Of a stretch of 64,000 nt of DNA, positions 1 to 11,439 are shown piece after piece. The notes below the pieces were generated by a model. The model was given only the letters and a program-made list of their open reading frames with translations. It made no database searches and was not told the DNA's origin. Source of the stretch: Rhizophagus clarus (Eukaryota; Glomeromycota; Glomeromycetes; Glomerales; Glomeraceae); assembly GCA_015698045.1 (NCBI GenBank), contig BLAL01000050.1, positions 868,001 through 932,000 on the forward strand. The letters run 5' to 3'. The stretch's first letter is position 1. Every line of letters starts with the position of its first letter. The position numbers were made by a program, and so were the translations under genes.

Positions 1-117
1 AGCCGTTTTACAGTTGCCAACATTATACATAAATTATAAATTGTTAATTCTGGTATAGATCGAAATTTCGTAAGATTTATATCGATCTCGAAACTTTTTA
101 AAGTTATATTCTTTTTA

Positions 118-1451
118 ATGGCTTTCAGGCTTCTTAGAAATCCGCGAAGTTTATCAGGTAGTTAATGATTAATAAGTCCTAGTTTCAACCATCGTGTTCC
201 AATTTCAATGTTAATGAAAGGTTACTTTTTTTTGATATAGCTGCCACCTTAAGGCCATTGCAGATTTCACAACGCAATGTTGCGTTTTCTGGGTATTGTT
301 TTTTATTCTTTTTTTTAGAAATTTGTATTGAGAGAATTTAAGAATTCTTTTGAGTATTAAATATTAAAAGAATGTGGCAATAAATAAATTTGCTTTAATA
401 AACTTCAATATATTGCTAATTAATTATGTATAATAAATAGAATTCGAAGGTATGCCGCTTCTTCTAAAGATGGTATGTGTCATAACAAAAGAATTAATTA
501 TTGTTTGTGAAGATTTAAACAAATGTGAATCTTTGCGCTAATTAGATAAACAAAGAGTTGAGCCTAAGCAAAAAGCATTAAGTATCATCGATTCTCTTCC
601 TGGAAATTCTTTAATCACAAAGACTGGCTACATCACTGTGGGAACGGGATTAGTAACTTTGGCTATCTCTAAAGAATTATACGTGTTCAACGAGGAAACT
701 TTACTGTTGGTTAGCTTTGCTTCCATCGCGACTATCTTATATCGTGCACTTAAAAAACCGGTTAATGAATGGGCTGAAGAGCAAATGGGAGTATGTAGTA
801 GGCAATCTCTAAACTCTATTGACAAATATTAAACATTGTGGTTTAATAATGTTTCTACATTCTATTAAGCGAGTGAATAATATTCTCCGTAAAGCTCGAG
901 AGGATCATAAAAATGCCGTCCAGGAAAGAATTGAAACAGTTGGACAGTTGGGGGACATTGTCGATATTACGAAGGCACTATTTACCATGTCCAAGGTATT
1001 TTTATTAACGTCGGACTTATTTGAAATTTATTCTCTATTTTTGACTAAAATTATATTTGAAAGGAAACTGCTTCATTGGAAGCCGAAGCCTTTGAATTGA
1101 AACAAAGAGTCACAGCAGCTGCCGAGGTTAAGGCTGTTTTAGATTCGTGGGTTCGTTATGAGGCTTCTTTACGTGAACAAGAACAAAAGGCTCTTTCAAA
1201 TCATGTCATTGAGCGTGTAAAAAAACAATTAGAAGATTCTAAATTGGTTCGTTGCTTTAATTTAATTTTTTAATTGATTTAATCTATATGTAACATATAT
1301 ATATTTTTCTAGCAACAAGATATTTTGAATCAATCAATCAGTGATTTAGAAAGTACGTATTTTTTTGTATATTCAATATGTTTATTACTTACCTACATAA
1401 TCTAATATCTATTTTATCACCATCAACTTATTAGAAGTCGCTAAAGTTTAA
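118..1451 (+). CDS. ATP4: Mitochondrial F1Fo ATP synthase subunit b (subunit 4), 8 exons
   Basis: Subunit b forms the peripheral stalk that holds the F1 head to Fo in the inner mitochondrial membrane. I assembled eight exons with consistent phases: 118-157, 241-292, 441-472, 546-790, 870-995, 1064-1246, 1313-1352, 1435-1451. All introns are GT-AG and 68-148 nt long. They total 735 nt, 244 aa plus stop, the length of yeast Atp4. The N-terminus (MAFRLLRNPRSLS) is Arg/Ser-rich without acidic residues, as in a mitochondrial presequence, and RRYAASSKD looks like the processing region. Next come the matrix segment SIIDSLPGNSLITKTGY, two hydrophobic stretches (membrane hairpin), ALKKPVNEWAEEQ, and the long charged stalk helix with AREDHKNAVQERIE and AFELKQRVTAAAEVKAVL. 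The last exon adds only five codons. The start is the first ATG that opens the presequence frame. The tiny exons 1-3 and 8 rest on splice-site reading; the core exons are certain. Confidence 0.93.
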
Positions 1452-2305
1452 TTTTCGTAGTCAATTTTTTTAATGATCATATTTCAACAATAGAGTTTAA
1501 AGTTTGAAAACTCAATAAATAAATTCATATTTAATGTTTTTAATTAGTAAAATGATATTGATTTTTAAATTGTAAAAAAAAAAAAAATATTTTACAAAAG
1601 ACATAAGTATTCCTAGTATGTATTTTATAACAATGTGATAAAAAACAATATTACTTTTACAATCAGAAATGACAAATCCCACATGGATTGATATATTATA
1701 TATTAAAAAAGAGCTTTTTTAATATCTTTCTTTAAAATTAATAAATATATAATAAATCAAATTATTATTAAAATATATATATATTAAACCAATTTTAAAT
1801 AGAAAAAAACTAGGAGGGAAAATTCCCTCCCCCCTGATAATGTATTACAATTTTTTTTCGGCTAATTATAATATTAACTAATCATATGATATTTATAGTT
1901 TTGTACCTTTTTTTTTTTATGGTAAATGCATTGTATACATGTATATTAGTAAAATCGTAATTTTACTATATATCATGTAACTTATCTATATATCTAACCA
2001 ACTATAATACTAAATAATGCTCTAACATTTTTGTCATATGATTTAAATGTAAAAGTTGTATACCAATACATATTGATTATTTACTTTCTAGTTAGTTTTA
2101 CTATTGCTAATCTAATCTTACCCATGATTCATGCAAAACCATATATTTTTATTTATTTTTATCTTATATATTATTTATCTGATATTTTTAATCTTTTTGT
2201 ATTTTTTTTCTATTCTATTATTATCATCATGTTTATTTTTTCTGATGGTTAGGATAGCTATTTGATTTTCTTCTAAATGGTTTTGTAATTCTTAATTTTA
2301 TTGTT
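1452..2305. other. AT-rich intergenic DNA, no gene seen
   Basis: This stretch after ATP4 is almost pure A/T with short poly(A) and poly(T) runs and TA microsatellite patches. The open frame at 2031-2252 is a low-complexity hydrophobic translation of T-rich DNA without a recognisable motif, and I do not accept it as a gene. Confidence 0.6.
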
Positions 2306-4750
2306 CTTTTTTTTTTTTTTGGTCAAAACAAGTGCAAATTTTATTTATTAACAACGATCATAATAGATACAAATTAACAACTAATAAGCCAACTTATCTA
2401 ATAGGATCGCAATCAACTATCGACAAGAATATGTCATGACCCACTATGTTAGCCTATTTTTAAAGGGGTAATAGGAAGTCTATACATAGATTTAAAGAAA
2501 TATGGGAAATGAAGAGAAAAAGAAACATTCTAAAAAAATAAAACAATAAAACAAAAAACATGATTAAATCAAATGATTCCTATGTGCTAAATCGTTAAAC
2601 CTAGACTACAAAATCACATAAATTGTTCCAAAAGAACCTTCAGTTCTGCGATTAAATGATTCACATCTGGCCGATTGGTCTGGTTGGATCGATGGTAAGA
2701 GTTCTTCTTAGAAATCCACTCAGAGTTTGATAATAATGTTTTATCTTTCTTTTTCTAGTTATGGAACCTACAATTACCTGTAAATTGTGAATCAGTAAGT
2801 TGATGAGAGTTAGGCTTAATTTACTTTAAAGTATTACCAATATTGCCAATTCTAACTGGAGGATGTTCTTGAAACCAAGTTTAGGAGAAGAATAACGACA
2901 CCATGAGAGACTAACATCATTCTAAAGTTGAGAAGTACTTATACATTTTGAAACTTGATCCCATGTTACGAAGTACCCTATTAATTTTCTCTGTCCTGAG
3001 GATTCTTTAATGATCTTAAACAATTTCATTCCACTCTCAATTAAAATTTACTGGAAGTACAGTTGGAAAAGATGGAGAATTCAGTCAAATCAACCAGTAT
3101 ATCAGTAATGACTGATTGGAATTTTTCTTGTTATTTCCATTCTGAAAGATTTCACAATACTGGATACCATCTAACAGAGATACCTCCTAGTCTGATAGTC
3201 TACTTGCCTCTATTATATGCTTTAAGACACGCATGATTTGGTATTAATCTTACCCTTATTGAAAGATATTTCTTGTGCATCCTAATGCTGACTAATACTA
3301 TTTTTTCTTAGAAACTTATGTTTTCAAGAAATTTATAATTATCCTATTTGGCTGGTATATCATATACTATCAAGTCAAGCAGCTGTGCCTATTCTTCTTG
3401 TTACAGACAATAATCAATAAGGATAAGGTTAGAATTTCTAAAATTGTTTACTAAATGATCCTGTTTCCTCTTTTTGTCTTAAGTATTTGGTGGCGTCTTC
3501 AAAGGTTTACTATTGTCACTACTCTTTAAAGAAGTCATAAGTTGAGGAGGAACATTATTAAATGTAACCACTTTTGATCTGAAGGGTGTTTGCTCATATG
3601 ACAGGCCATTAGGAACTATAAAGGAATTGTTATCTGGAATATACTATTAAGGTTGCTGGACAAAACTAGGTAGTTTAGCAAACTGTCTAAATGTCAAAAG
3701 CAATGATGTGCACTTGGAAGATTGGAAGCACTTTTGGAAGTACTTTTGAAAGGTTTGAAAGCATAATTCCTTAATAAATTCATTTGGATTGGAAGCTTCC
3801 AATCGAATTTTATTTCATTGGAAGCATAAAATACACATCATTGGTCAAAAGGGTAAAACTTGACAAAACTATATTAAAATCTTAGTAAAAAATTAGCAAA
3901 ACTTGACAAATGTCAAAACTTATAGTAAATTATATTAAATAGCAAAACAATAGTAAAGTATTATTAAAAAATCAGTAAAACTAAAATTTAGATGTTTAGC
4001 CAAATTTAAAATTAGTTTAGACAGGCAACCTTATATACTATTGTTGTTGAAGTTTCTTTAACTTCTTCTTAGCAGTTTTCTTCTGAGTTCTGGATAAAGG
4101 CGTAGCAGGTGATATGATTGGAGTAGGATGACGTGGGGTACTTAGTATCTTAATTTCTGTGTCACTAGTTATAACATCCAGATTCATAGAATCTGATTGA
4201 TATGCTTGATCTTGCAAATTTTTCAAAATTAGAATGACTAAGGTTATTATTGTTGCATAGCCAGCTTAGCTCTTTCTATTGTGTATATGTCAAATGTATA
4301 ATATGCATTAGCCTTAACAAACTACCCTATTATTATAGCAAGAAAAATGAGTAGAAAGAGAGTCTTGGAAGCAGAAGCAGACCTAAAGACTGACCCTGAC
4401 ATGTATTTTAGATTCTTTATCAATTGCATAACATCTTTATTTCTACTGATATATATCTTCAGTGTTTTTTCATTGATATTTATTGCCACAAAGAAGTCAA
4501 AGTTAACCAATATTATACCATAGACTAATTCTTTAATGTCTTTAAAAAGATCTTCTTTATGCTATTAAAAGAAGTACTCTGTCTAGTTAAATATAGTTTG
4601 TTGGAACATAGAATCCATTTTTGTTATTTAAAATGCAGGTTTTCTAATAGTCAAAATAATTTTTAGATCAAATAAAATATTATTTCTTTCTGTCAAAATT
4701 TGGTTGTCAGATCGACAGGAGAGAGTTCCCTAAAATTTCATCATTTTATT
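2306..4750 (-). mobile_element. Decayed poly(A)-tailed retroelement remnant (minus strand)
   Basis: A run of about 16 T at 2306-2321 on the plus strand reads as a poly(A) tail on the minus strand. Upstream of it on the minus strand is about 2 kb of more balanced composition containing decayed protein-coding sequence. No LTRs or TIRs are visible. A 3' poly(A) tail with degenerate coding sequence suggests a LINE-type element or a retroposed copy, but no reverse transcriptase motif (YxDD) could be found, so the class is inferred. The upstream limit near 4750 is approximate. Confidence 0.4.
2640..4510 (-). pseudogene. Decayed gag/ORF1-like coding sequence
   Basis: Minus-strand translation gives fragments that are clearly former protein, broken by stops and frameshifts. 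Near 4510-4322 there is a segment with VAININEKTLKIYISRNKD. At 4226-4038 there is a low-complexity basic tail (PATPLSRTQKKTAKKKLKKL). Around 3000-2880 are fragments resembling LIGYFVTWDQVSKCI followed by LSWCR, and near 2640 the ending PDVNHLIAELKVLLEQFM. The order (folded part, basic linker, Cys-containing motif, short helical end) resembles ORF1/gag-like nucleic-acid-binding proteins of fungal retroelements. I cannot name the family, and a captured host gene is possible. Confidence 0.35.
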
Positions 4751-5435
4751 ATTCTTATTTTTTTGTATTATTTTTTATTTAATATAATAAAATTTCTTCA
4801 TATAAATTTTTGCATTTTTTTTTTGTATTTATTTTAATTCTCATTTTAAAATACTAATATTGATTTGCTGATTATATACTATACTTACCACATTTACTAT
4901 TATACTATACAATATCAAAGATTATATTATACTCAATAATTATATTATTGGTTATACCAATAATATAGCATAATATCAATCAAAATAACTGATTATGCTT
5001 TAGCAATAAAACAAATTAATACATCCTTATAATCTAATCAATGAAAATTTGTATTGTTTTGATAAGTATAATATTATTTATTCTTTTTATCTTCTTTATC
5101 TTAGATTTTTTTCATTATTCTTTCTCACATATTTTCTTCTTAAGCAAACTAATTGCTTTTGACTATACAAAAGTGTCTGATTATAATAAAATATTTAAAT
5201 AAATATTAAAAGTATTTAATTTTTTAATAAAAAATAAAGTTCAAAAAATTACATAATCTAAGTTGTGATTCATGAAATATATAGAAGTTGCAGAAAATAA
5301 TCCATTATAAGTATCAAAAGTTTTGTTTAAAATCCTGAATTTCTGGGTAAACTTTATTTAAAAAATAAATTAAAAAATTTAGCATAAATTATTAAATAAT
5401 ATAGTATTATAATGTAAATTTATTAAATTTCATTT

Positions 5436-5604
5436 TATATATGGGGGCCCGCATAGCAAAACAAGGGGTTAGGGTCCAAATTTTTTTTTGAAAATTTTAT
5501 TATATCTGTAATTTTTAGTAAAATTGGTATATAATTATCATAAAATTTTTTTTTTTTTTTTTAAGGTTTAACCCCTTGTTTTGCTATGCAGGCCCCCATA
5601 TATA
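5436..5604. mobile_element. Foldback MITE with about 40-bp terminal inverted repeats
   Basis: The two ends are near-perfect inverted copies beginning TATATATGGGGGCCCGCATA at the left, with the right end reading back as TATATATGGGGGCCTGCATA. Both continue through a GCAAAACAAGGGGTTA block. The centre is A/T-rich filler. The ends sit in TATATA, so a TA target duplication is likely but cannot be delimited. The GC-rich ends stand out sharply from the surrounding AT-rich DNA. No coding capacity. Confidence 0.8.
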
Positions 5605-6221
5605 AAGTTTTTAAAATATTTTATTTATTAATTATTTAATTATATAATAAATCTTTTCCTGAGATTCTCTTTCAGAAATTCTGAGAGAATATCTTTCACA
5701 ATATAATATATATTTAATCAAAAAATTTAATAAACTACCATCATATCAAACTACTAAGAATTTTAATATTACACAATTTAAGCTAAAAGCATATATAAAT
5801 GCTGATAGTAAAGACTGTAAAGAAAAAGCACAAAAATAATTTAACAAATTCCAATCATCATTAAAAACAATAATGATACAAATAAGAGGCTTTAATGTTA
5901 TAAAAAATTGAGTTATTTTTAGAGAATTATGTTACTGTATCCATAATAACATTGTAAAAAAAAGTAGGAAAATTAAAAAGTAAAAAATCCAAAATCTTCT
6001 TATATATGTAATATGTATAAGTTGCAATACAACTATTTACCTTTGATTAAAACAATAACAATTTCTAAACAGTCATCCATTAGATGTTAAATTAAATTTT
6101 ATATAATCATGTTATTAAATATGTAAAATTGTTGAGTTTCTATTGTGTTAAGAAAGAAGTTCATAAAGAACTGTTAGATTTATTTAAAGATAGTCATTCA
6201 GCTTCTTTTGCTTTCCATATA

Positions 6222-7065
6222 CAGCCAACTCCCTTTATAATCACTTCCGTTATAGTCACATTACCCTATATAGTCACCTTAATTGAGTGTCCCAAATTTT
6301 CATATATAAAAACTATCGTTTATAGTCACAAACTACCTATAGTCACTATTACATCTTTTTTTAAAAATTTTATATATATGTGATTATAAAAAAATATTTA
6401 TTAAAATATAATTATTCTATGATCTAATGATCAGATTTTAATGATCTTTAGCTCATTAGGTTCATCTCATTGAAAGAAATCAGATGGTAGTAATTTTATA
6501 ATGATTGGATCAATATTGACCGAGAAATTTGATTTTAAAGATCAAATTGGCATTTTATACATGTAAAATTTGTATAATATTAAATATTTTGATTGTATTT
6601 TAATTACTATGGGTTCTAGTGATCAGATTTTAATGATCTTAGGCTCATTAGACTCGTCTTATTGAGAGGAAGCCAATGGTAATAATTTTATAATAATTGG
6701 ATTAATATTAACTGAGAAATTCGATTTTAAAGACCAGATCAGCATTTTTTATATGTAAAATTTGTGTAATATTAAATATTTTGACTGTATTTTAATTATT
6801 ACGGGTTCTAGTGATCAGATTTTAATAATCTTAGGCTCGTTTGAATCGTCTCATCAAGAGGAATCTAATGGCAATAAATCCATAATAATTGGAATAAAAT
6901 TGACAAAATTACTATGATGTGAATATTTAACCAAAATTATTACAATTTATAATTCTATCCAAAATTACTGATTTAATTATAAAATTTTATTGCTTATAGT
7001 CACATCTTACCATAGTCATCAAATGTAGACTGTCCCAAATGTGTGACTATAGAGAGAGTTGACTG
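6222..7065. mobile_element. Pogo/Tigger-type MITE, copy A (TA target duplication)
   Basis: The ends are inverted repeats: left CAGCCAACTCCCTTTATAAT, right (read inward) CAGTCAACTCTCTCTATAGT, each flanked by TA. Both continue into TATAGTCAC-type repeats. TIRs of the CAGTC-ACTC type with TA duplications are typical of pogo/Tigger/Jerky elements. The interior (about 6418-6960) is built of roughly 180-bp tandem units, each containing a GTGATCAGATTTTAATGATC motif. No open frame. A second copy occupies 15678-20552, and a decayed pogo transposase lies at 48793-50202, though with different TIRs. Confidence 0.8.
6418..6960. repeat. Tandem repeat of about 180 bp inside the pogo-type MITE
   Basis: Three imperfect units share GATCAGATTTTAATGATC, then an AGCTCATT/GGCTCATT block, a GGAT(C/T)AATATT block, and ATTAAATATTTTGA(C/T)TGTA before the next unit. 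The same unit structure recurs in MITE copy B (16020-16330 and 19615-20450), which allows insertions there to be placed exactly by comparison. Confidence 0.7.
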
Positions 7066-7372
7066 TATATGAAAATACATTATATTTTAGCACTATAAAT
7101 AAACAGGTATTGTTAGAAATTCTTACAGACTGATCAATTAATCTTAGTTATAATTATGTTGCTGCTCTTTTTCAGAAATATAGAGAAAAAGTACTTGGAA
7201 ATTACAATAGAGAATCTATATTTGAACACTTAAAAGCTGTTATTGAAAATTATAATAATTCAGGTTATGACAAGATTATATTGCAAAAATATAATGCACG
7301 TATTGAAAAATCCTTCATTTTTTATATAATAATAAATTTTATGTATCATGTAAGGACTCTAAACAATATATA

Positions 7373-7855
7373 TATAGGTCAGATGAAAATTTCAAAATTT
7401 ACTATGATCAATAAGCAAATTATTTTAAGTTCTACTAAGCAAACTCTTATTATAACCTTTAAATTTTTTATTCTGCTAAGCAATTTATTTTTAATATATA
7501 TTTAAGATCCCAAATTATATATGGCTGATATAAATTACATTAAAATATAGGTTATTACATCATTTTTTTCTTAATAAAAATATGAGACTTCAGTTCAACA
7601 TGGTCTGCTTGGCATTTGCTAGATTGTGAGTTTCGTTTGTTCTTGATGTTTTTGCATAGTTGGTTATGCGAATGATTCTATGAACTTTTACTCTAGACTA
7701 ACCTTTTGATATTCAATGGTATCTCGAAGCTGGAGTGCCAGTCATTAGTTATTGTTTGGATTTACTTCTGATTTGTTTATAAAATAAAAATAAAATTACA
7801 TTAAAATAATTTATAAATTTAAAAATCAAATACAAATAGATTTCAATATGACAAA
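7373..7855. mobile_element. Degenerate small MITE with an internal insertion
   Basis: The segment from 7373 matches 38830-39041 over much of its length, sharing a block TATGATCAATAAGCAAATTA. Its ends are weak inverted repeats (ATAGGTCAGATGAAAATT at left, CAATATGACAAAT at right). About 200 bp in the middle (7580-7780) have higher GC, contain no stop-free frame of note and are absent from the other copy, so they probably represent a separate insertion of unknown type. Confidence 0.4.
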
Positions 7856-8049
7856 TAATTTTATTTAAGTATAAAAAGATAATTTAATTATAAAATATAT
7901 AGTAATAGTAAATTAATTTTTTATATCATTGCAAAAAAAAATTGTGAAAATTGATTTACTAAATATTAATAAATTAATAATATAAAATGATATACTAGTA
8001 ATCAAAATTTCAGAATTTTTAATTTTAATTAATATTAATATGATATTAA

Positions 8050-8290
8050 TATATGAGAAAATTTATTTCTCACCCAGGTGATTTCTTACCCTATTATGTA
8101 TAAATATTTCAATTGGCTAATGTAATCTTACAATTACATTATATTAACTAGTTATTTATTTACATCTGTTTCTCTTTTTCAGTTAACTTTTGGTCTCACG
8201 TCAAAGGTTTGATATTTCCATTTTTCTCATTTTCATTTCTTTTTTTCGCTTCCTAATTTCTTTCTCTTTTTCTTCTTAGATCTGAGTATT
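8050..8290. mobile_element. Truncated copy of the CTCACCC-end element family
   Basis: The block GAAAATTTATTTCTCACCCA with GGTGATTTCTTACCC, then an ATTGGCTAAT block and a GTCAAAGGTTTGATATT block, matches the reverse complement of the right end of the element at about 42975-44957. The match continues into its T/C-rich interior and stops near 8290. Only one end is present here, so this is a truncated copy. Confidence 0.6.
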
Positions 8291-8557
8291 TCATTTTTCT
8301 ATTAAATAGTATTTATGGGGTAACAATTAGATATCTTCTGTTGATGTTCATCAACATAATTTTAATAATTTTGGTATTATGAACTATTTGAAAATTTCTT
8401 ATAAGATATGTTTTGTTTCATTTGTTTAGGATTTTCTGTTAATTTTTAATATATTCTTTAACAATTTTTATGATAGTATTTTAAAAAATAGCTCAATCAT
8501 AATTTAATTGAAAAATCTTTTTAATACGATCAATTTTAGATATAACTATCAGCATAT

Positions 8558-8709
8558 GGAATCTTTGCAATAAAAAAATACAAAACTCAAAAAAAATAAA
8601 AATTTAATTAATATTAAATTTACATTTATTTTAGTAAATACTAAAATAAGTGTATATAAAATAAATTTAAAAATTTTTTTAAATTTCATATCTTTCTATT
8701 TTAAAGACC
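8558..8709. mobile_element. Degenerate copy of the 155-bp GGATTTTTACA MITE
   Basis: The ends (GGAATCTTTGCAATA and TTTTAAAGACCT) and the interior block AATTTAATTAATATTAAATT match the better-preserved element at 15835-15989. There are several substitutions in the TIRs. Confidence 0.55.
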
Positions 8710-8898
8710 TCATATTATCCAATTCATTGTCTAGTACATTAGTAAATTTACTTTAATAATATTATTCTGAAATTGAAGCAATAATATTATTTGTATCTGC
8801 AGGTTGAATTTTTGTTTTAATTATTTTGTCATATAAGAATTTGATTTTATGATTTTTTTACATTTTTGTTTATAATTTGATTTTTGGTATATTAAGTC

Positions 8899-10420
8899 TA
8901 AAGTTGCCTGCCGAAACTAAAGAGTTTCGACATGTCGAAATTGTCAAAACTATTTCGTCACGTGATATATATAATATATACATATTGTCAATTTAACGAA
9001 AAAAACCGTTTCGCAATGGTTTTTCAAGTATTTAATAAAAAACATTGCAAGACATTTTTTATTTTTTAATTTTTAAACAAAAAAAACCGTTTTGCAATAG
9101 TTTTTCAAGCATTTAATAAAAAACGTTGCGAAACATTTTTTATTTTTGATTTTTTAAGCGAAAAACGCAACGTTTTTCAAGCTTTTTTTTTTAACTTAGA
9201 AAAAAAAACCGTTTCACAGCGGGTTTTCAAGTATTTAATAAAAAACGTTGCAAAACGTTTTTTATTTTTGATTTTTTAAGCGAAAAACGCAATGTTTTTC
9301 AAGCTTTTTTTTTAACTTAGAAAAAAAACCGTTTCGCAACAGTTTTTCAATTATTTAATAAAAAATGTTGCGAAACGTTTTTTATTTTTTAACTTAAAAA
9401 AAACCATTTCGCAACAGTTTTTCAAGTATTTAATAAAAAACGTTGCAAACGTTTTTTATTTTTAATTTTTTAAACAAAAAAAACCATTTCGCAACGGTTT
9501 TTCAAGTATTTAAAAAAAACGTTGCGAAACGTTTTTTATTTTTGATTTTTTAAACAAAAAAAACTGTTTCGCAACAGTTTTTCAAGTATTTAATAAAAAA
9601 CGTTACGAAACGTTTTTTATTTTTGATTTTTAAACGAAAAATGCAACGTTTTTTAAGCTTTTTTTTTTAACTTAGAAAAAAAACTGTTTCGCAACAGTTT
9701 TCAATTATTTAATAAAAAACGTTGCGAAACGTTTTTTATTTTTTTAACTTAAAAAAAAACCATTTCGCAACGGTTTTTCAAGTATTTAATAAAAAACGTT
9801 GCAAAACGTTTTTTATTTTTGATTTTTTAAACAAAAAAAACTGTTTTGCAACAGTTTTTCAATTATTTAATAAAAAACGTTGCGAAACATTTTTTATTTT
9901 TGAATTTTTAAGCGAAAAGAACCGTTTCGTAACGGTTTTTCAAGTTTTTTTTAACTTAGAAAAAAAAACCATTTCGCAACGGTTTTTTGATTATTTAATA
10001 AAAACGTTGCAAAACGTTTTTTATTTTTGAATTTTTAAGTGAAAAAAACTGTTTCGCAATGGGTTTTCAAGCTTTTTTAACTTAAAAAAAAAACCGTTTC
10101 ACAACGGTTTTTCAAGCATTTAATAAAAAATGGTGCAAAACATTTTTTATTTTTTAACTTAAAGAAAAAAAACCGTTGCGCAATGGTTTTTCAATTATTT
10201 AATAAAAAACGTTGCGAAACGTTTTTTATTTTTGAATTTTTATTATAATGAATGAAACCCGTTGTGAAACATTGTGATTTTACTTTCAGCAGTTTTGACA
10301 TGTCGAAACTAGTTTCGACAATTTTGACGTGTCGAAACTATTTCGGCATTTCGGCATTTCGACATATTTTAGGTTTCGACATTTTGACATTGGCCAATTG
10401 AGTTTCGGCAGGCAACTTTA
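8899..10420. mobile_element. Non-autonomous hAT-like element, family TAAAGTTGCC (8-bp TSD)
   Basis: The left end is TAAAGTTGCCTGCCGAAACT and the right end is its inverse (AGTTTCGGCAGGCAACTTTA). The element is bracketed by a perfect 8-bp duplication ATTAAGTC (8891-8898 and 10421-10428). TIR plus 8-bp TSD are the hAT signature. Next to each TIR are clustered copies of a TTTCGACATGTCGAAA-type word, likely transposase-binding subterminal repeats. The middle is a long array of CGTTTCGCAACG / CGTTGCGAAACG palindromes. No coding sequence. Relatives are 26427-29310 and the interrupted autonomous-type copy starting at 39298. Confidence 0.9.
9000..10245. repeat. Palindromic minisatellite inside the hAT-like element
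   Basis: Irregular tandem units of roughly 75-90 bp each contain AACCGTTTCGCAACGGTTTT, then CAAGTATTTAATAAAAAACG, then GTTGCGAAACGTTTTTTATT. Adjacent sub-blocks are inverted copies, so each unit could form hairpins. Differences between units are mostly C-to-T or G-to-A. The open frame across 9722-10030 is just a translation of this repeat. Confidence 0.85.
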
Positions 10421-10428
10421 ATTAAGTC

Positions 10429-11080
10429 TATTGGTCTAAAAATACAACTAAGAATTTTATGATCTATCTTAATTATTGGAGAAACATTCTGAATCAAGCT
10501 GTTTAGGACATATACTAACATATTAACACTATACTATATATAATTCAACTTTGATCTTGAAGCGTTAGGATAGTGCAAATAATGTATATAAACTTTATTT
10601 TTATCAATTCCCAATGTATTGAATGTAGAAAGTTTAATAAGATGTTAAGATTTAAAGAAATTAAAAATTTTATAATATCAATATTCTCTATTAAGAATTT
10701 CATAATAGATCCAATTAATGTTGAAATCTTCTATTACTATTATTTATTTATTTTGTATTAACACTGATATGATCTAGCATTTCATTTGGATGTAAATTTG
10801 CAGAATCTCTTATTTTTTAGAATCTTATATATTAATATATATATTGATAATTCTAATCTTTTCACCTTTAAATATAAGTCAATATATATTATTTGTCTTT
10901 TAAATAAGACTAAAGATTATACATATTTTTGTAATAGTTTTATACTAATATTTCAACACTAGATCATCATCTGTAACTAGATATAATGTTATTTGATTTT
11001 AAATTCAGATTTAACCAGATGAGTTGTTAATGATGAATTGATGTCTGTTTGGTAATATTTAATATATCAGTTAGGGAATA
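10429..11080. other. AT-rich DNA, no gene seen
   Basis: No repeat ends, splice-bounded coding sequence or RNA gene could be recognised. The open frame at 10573-10761 is Ile/Phe/Tyr-rich low complexity and is not supported. Confidence 0.5.
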
Positions 11081-11439
11081 TGTCACAAAAAAATTAGGCA
11101 AAATTTTTTTATTATGATTGGTATAATAAAAATTTTGATATAACATTATATTTAAATATATAACACATATAAAGTTTAAAATTCATCAAAATTAATTCAT
11201 TTGATTAAAACTATCAATTTTGAAATCATAATTTAGGCCAAATTTTTTATAATTCTGGCCAATTTTATAATGATGGCTTAAATGTTGCGAAAAATCAAAA
11301 AATAGATTAAGGTAATACTACATTTACGCCATATAACGCTCTAAACTAAAAATTCAAAATGAAACTTATGATCTCCTTTTATGATTTTATTGAATTTTTT
11401 TTCACATAACTATTATTATTTGAAAAGGATCTTTTATTA

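Larger units (their letters stand above)
6129..7310 (+). pseudogene. Short protein-coding remnants on either side of a MITE
   Basis: Two short stretches have protein-like composition. At 6150-6219 the frame reads VKKEVHKELLDLFKDSHSA. At 7178-7310, after a good acceptor (CTCTTTTTCAG), it reads KYREKVLGNYNRESIFEHLK and continues through an Asn/Tyr-rich stretch. The pogo-type MITE at 6222-7065 lies between them, so they may be parts of one disrupted gene. I do not recognise the protein and cannot join the parts in one frame without a stop. Confidence 0.25.

Noticed and set aside
2031-2252. 73-codon hydrophobic open frame
   Set aside because: It is a T-rich low-complexity translation (Ile/Phe/Tyr) with no motif or splice context; such frames are expected in this AT-rich DNA.
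7580-7780. tRNA-derived SINE or RNA gene
   Set aside because: Less AT-rich than its surroundings with a loose B-box-like GGTTATGCGAATGATTC, but no matching A box or cloverleaf could be drawn.
9722-10030. 102-codon open frame with FF-rich repeats
   Set aside because: It translates the CGTTGCGAAACG palindromic minisatellite; the frame shifts and stops in neighbouring units.
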